A stretch of 64,000 nucleotides of DNA from assembly GCA_024682115.1 (NCBI GenBank), contig JAIKZO010000058.1, forward strand, positions 1 through 64,000, written 5' to 3'. Positions 62,739 to 64,000 of this stretch are shown in pieces (positions within the stretch are counted from its first letter, which is position 1; each line of letters begins with the position of its first letter). The position numbers were made by a program, and so were the translations under genes. Origin of the DNA: Lachnospiraceae bacterium (GTDB taxonomy: Bacteria; Bacillota; Clostridia; Lachnospirales; Lachnospiraceae). The notes beneath the pieces were generated by a model, which made no database searches, was not told the origin of the DNA, and saw only the letters and a program-made list of their open reading frames with translations.

Positions 62739-64000
62739 ATGAAAAAGAAACCGGGCGGAATCACTTTATCATTTCTGACAATCACGATCATTCCCATGCT
62801 TATCCTGGGTCTTATCATCACAGCTTCGGGATCTTCCATTGTCTTGAACTCACTTAACAGAAGTATCGAACAGCAGCTGGAGAACATGTCAAATACGGTT
62901 CTTGTCGGATATGACATGCTTTATCCCGGCGATTACAGATACGACACTGTTGAAGACGAGATATATCTGTATAAAGGCGAAAAGATGATCAACGGTGATT
63001 TTGAATACATTGATCAGATCAAAGCTGAAACCGGTATCGATATAACACTTTGTTATATGCAGTTTGCGGTCATCACCACCCTGAAGGATGTCTATGGTAA
63101 CAGGATAGTTGGAGCCGGAGATTCGGATGTTATATATAACGAAGTCGTTGTCGGAGATACCAGCCGGTTTTATTCAAATGTGGAATTCGGCAAAGAAGAT
63201 TACTACGCATTTTATACTCCCATACATGACGGCAACGGCAAGGTTTTGGGCATGCTCTGTATACTTGAAGATTCGGAATATGCGAAACCTCTTGTCTGGA
63301 TGGCACTTTTGCCGATCCTTCTGATCGCTTTTTTTGCAATGCTTGCCGCATGTTTCTTTTCTTATAAGTATTCTTCGAAACTCATCGATGCCATCCATAA
63401 GATCCAGAGATATATGGCAGGACTTGCCAAAGGTGATTTCACATCTTCAATGGATAACGATGTGATATCCAGAAGCGACGAACTCGGAAAAATGGGGAAC
63501 AGTGCGGTCAAGACCGCAGCCGCATTACGCAAACTCGTTGAAGAAGACCAGCTTACTTCTCTGAACAACAGACGTTCAGCCTATAAGCATCTGCATAATA
63601 CGATGCTTTCATACCTTAATAAGGGTGTCAGATTCTGTGTGGCTATCGGTGATATAGATTTCTTTAAGAAAGTTAACGATACTTACGGACATGACGGCGG
63701 TGATGCCGTACTTATCGCAGTTTCTTCGACGATCAAGAGATATATGATGGGCAAGGGTTATGCCATAAGATGGGGCGGTGAAGAATTCCTTCTTATCTTT
63801 GAGGATGCCGTTCTTGAAAAAGCCGAAAGCCGTTTAAAGGAACTTCTTGATGAAGTAAGAGGCCTTCAGATAGTTCATGGCGAGAATACCATAAAGGTCA
63901 CCATGACATATGGAATAATTGAATGCGATAAGGTTGACCTTGAAAATGAGTCTTTGAATGTTGCGGCAAAAAACGGAGAAGAATATGAGGATCTTCTTAA
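62739..64000 (+). CDS. Membrane diguanylate cyclase (sCache-HAMP-GGDEF), truncated by window end
   Basis: The gene is not in the ORF track because it has no stop before 64000; 420 codons are visible. ATG 62739 follows AAGGAG by 6 nt. A transmembrane helix (about 9-35), an outer Cache-like sensor (about 40-185), a second helix (about 189-210) and a HAMP (about 212-268) lead to a GGDEF domain with DQLTSLNNRRSAY, GDIDFFKKVNDTYGHDGGD and the catalytic GGEEF (about 346-350). The product-inhibition RxxD site before GGEEF is absent (MGKGYAIRWGGEEF). It makes c-di-GMP and could counter the HD-GYP enzyme at the start of the window (inference). Confidence 0.93.
   Translation, partial: MKKKPGGITLSFLTITIIPMLILGLIITASGSSIVLNSLNRSIEQQLENMSNTVLVGYDMLYPGDYRYDTVEDEIYLYKGEKMINGDFEYIDQIKAETGIDITLCYMQFAVITTLKDVYGNRIVGAGDSDVIYNEVVVGDTSRFYSNVEFGKEDYYAFYTPIHDGNGKVLGMLCILEDSEYAKPLVWMALLPILLIAFFAMLAACFFSYKYSSKLIDAIHKIQRYMAGLAKGDFTSSMDNDVISRSDELGKMGNSAVKTAAALRKLVEEDQLTSLNNRRSAYKHLHNTMLSYLNKGVRFCVAIGDIDFFKKVNDTYGHDGGDAVLIAVSSTIKRYMMGKGYAIRWGGEEFLLIFEDAVLEKAESRLKELLDEVRGLQIVHGENTIKVTMTYGIIECDKVDLENESLNVAAKNGEEYEDLL

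Overview
The window reads as a chromosome segment of a motile, anaerobic, plant-polysaccharide-using member of the Lachnospiraceae (Clostridia), probably Butyrivibrio-like. That assignment is an inference. It rests on moderate-to-low GC, strong GGAGG ribosome binding sites, frequent TTG/GTG starts, an [FeFe]-hydrogenase sensory module, CheV, GH127 and GH43 enzymes, the XpaC-TelA pair, a clostridial FtsA-like protein and the UPF0237/PFL pair. No phage, integrase, transposase or CRISPR array is visible. There is no gap over 300 bp without a gene.

Layout. 1-2,000: the tail of an upstream gene, then an autoregulated operon of a membrane-tethered MerR regulator, a YbjQ-family protein and a YhfC-family intramembrane protease. 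2,038-2,822: a small minus-strand gene and a NUDIX hydrolase. 2,842-26,525: a ten-gene same-strand signalling unit of about 23.6 kb. It holds an intact HD-GYP protein, a propeller-type hybrid kinase, an output-less response regulator, an HD-GYP protein that has lost its metal ligands, a dCache hybrid kinase, an [FeFe]-hydrogenase hybrid kinase, a membrane hybrid kinase, a hybrid kinase with a DegV lipid-binding domain inserted in it, a Na+/alanine-type symporter, and a second output-less response regulator paralogous to the first. tRNA-Ala(GGC) follows 10 bp later, and a 19-bp copy of its 3' end lies inside the next gene. 26,628-29,691 (minus): a coupled trio of condensation-type acyltransferase, zinc-ribbon membrane protein and esterase. 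29,817-32,436: GH127 and gpmA, convergent on a shared terminator.

32,638-43,937: AlkD-type glycosylase, a small membrane protein coupled to an OmpR-type response regulator, a CPBP protease, a 570-aa unknown membrane protein, a secreted transglutaminase-like protein, a divergent AraC/GH43 pair, a lone histidine kinase (perhaps the partner of the distant response regulator), a lipoprotein and a membrane protein. 44,088-54,182: cheV, then an 1104-aa acidic membrane protein carrying about 17 copies of a motif like the CheY-P-binding peptide of FliM, then hisH-hisF-ung-lysA-xpaC-telA. 54,233-64,000: tRNA-Leu(CAA) (minus), then an anti-sigma-like zinc finger, polA, coaE, FtsA-like, WalJ-type hydrolase, ACT protein, PFL protein and a truncated diguanylate cyclase.

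How the parts may work together (inference). The 23.6-kb unit looks like a multi-input phosphorelay. Periplasmic ligands, amino acids, a redox or H2 signal, and a membrane or fatty-acid signal would feed paralogous kinases that mostly end in receiver-HPt plus a shared unnamed C-terminal domain. The phosphoryl groups would pass to two receivers with no DNA-binding output. The HD-GYP proteins tie this to cyclic-di-GMP. The CheV-associated repeat protein is a candidate multivalent binder of a phosphorylated receiver. Together the sensory hydrogenase kinase, the DegV kinase, the shared C-terminal domain and the FliM-like repeat protein are the least ordinary content.
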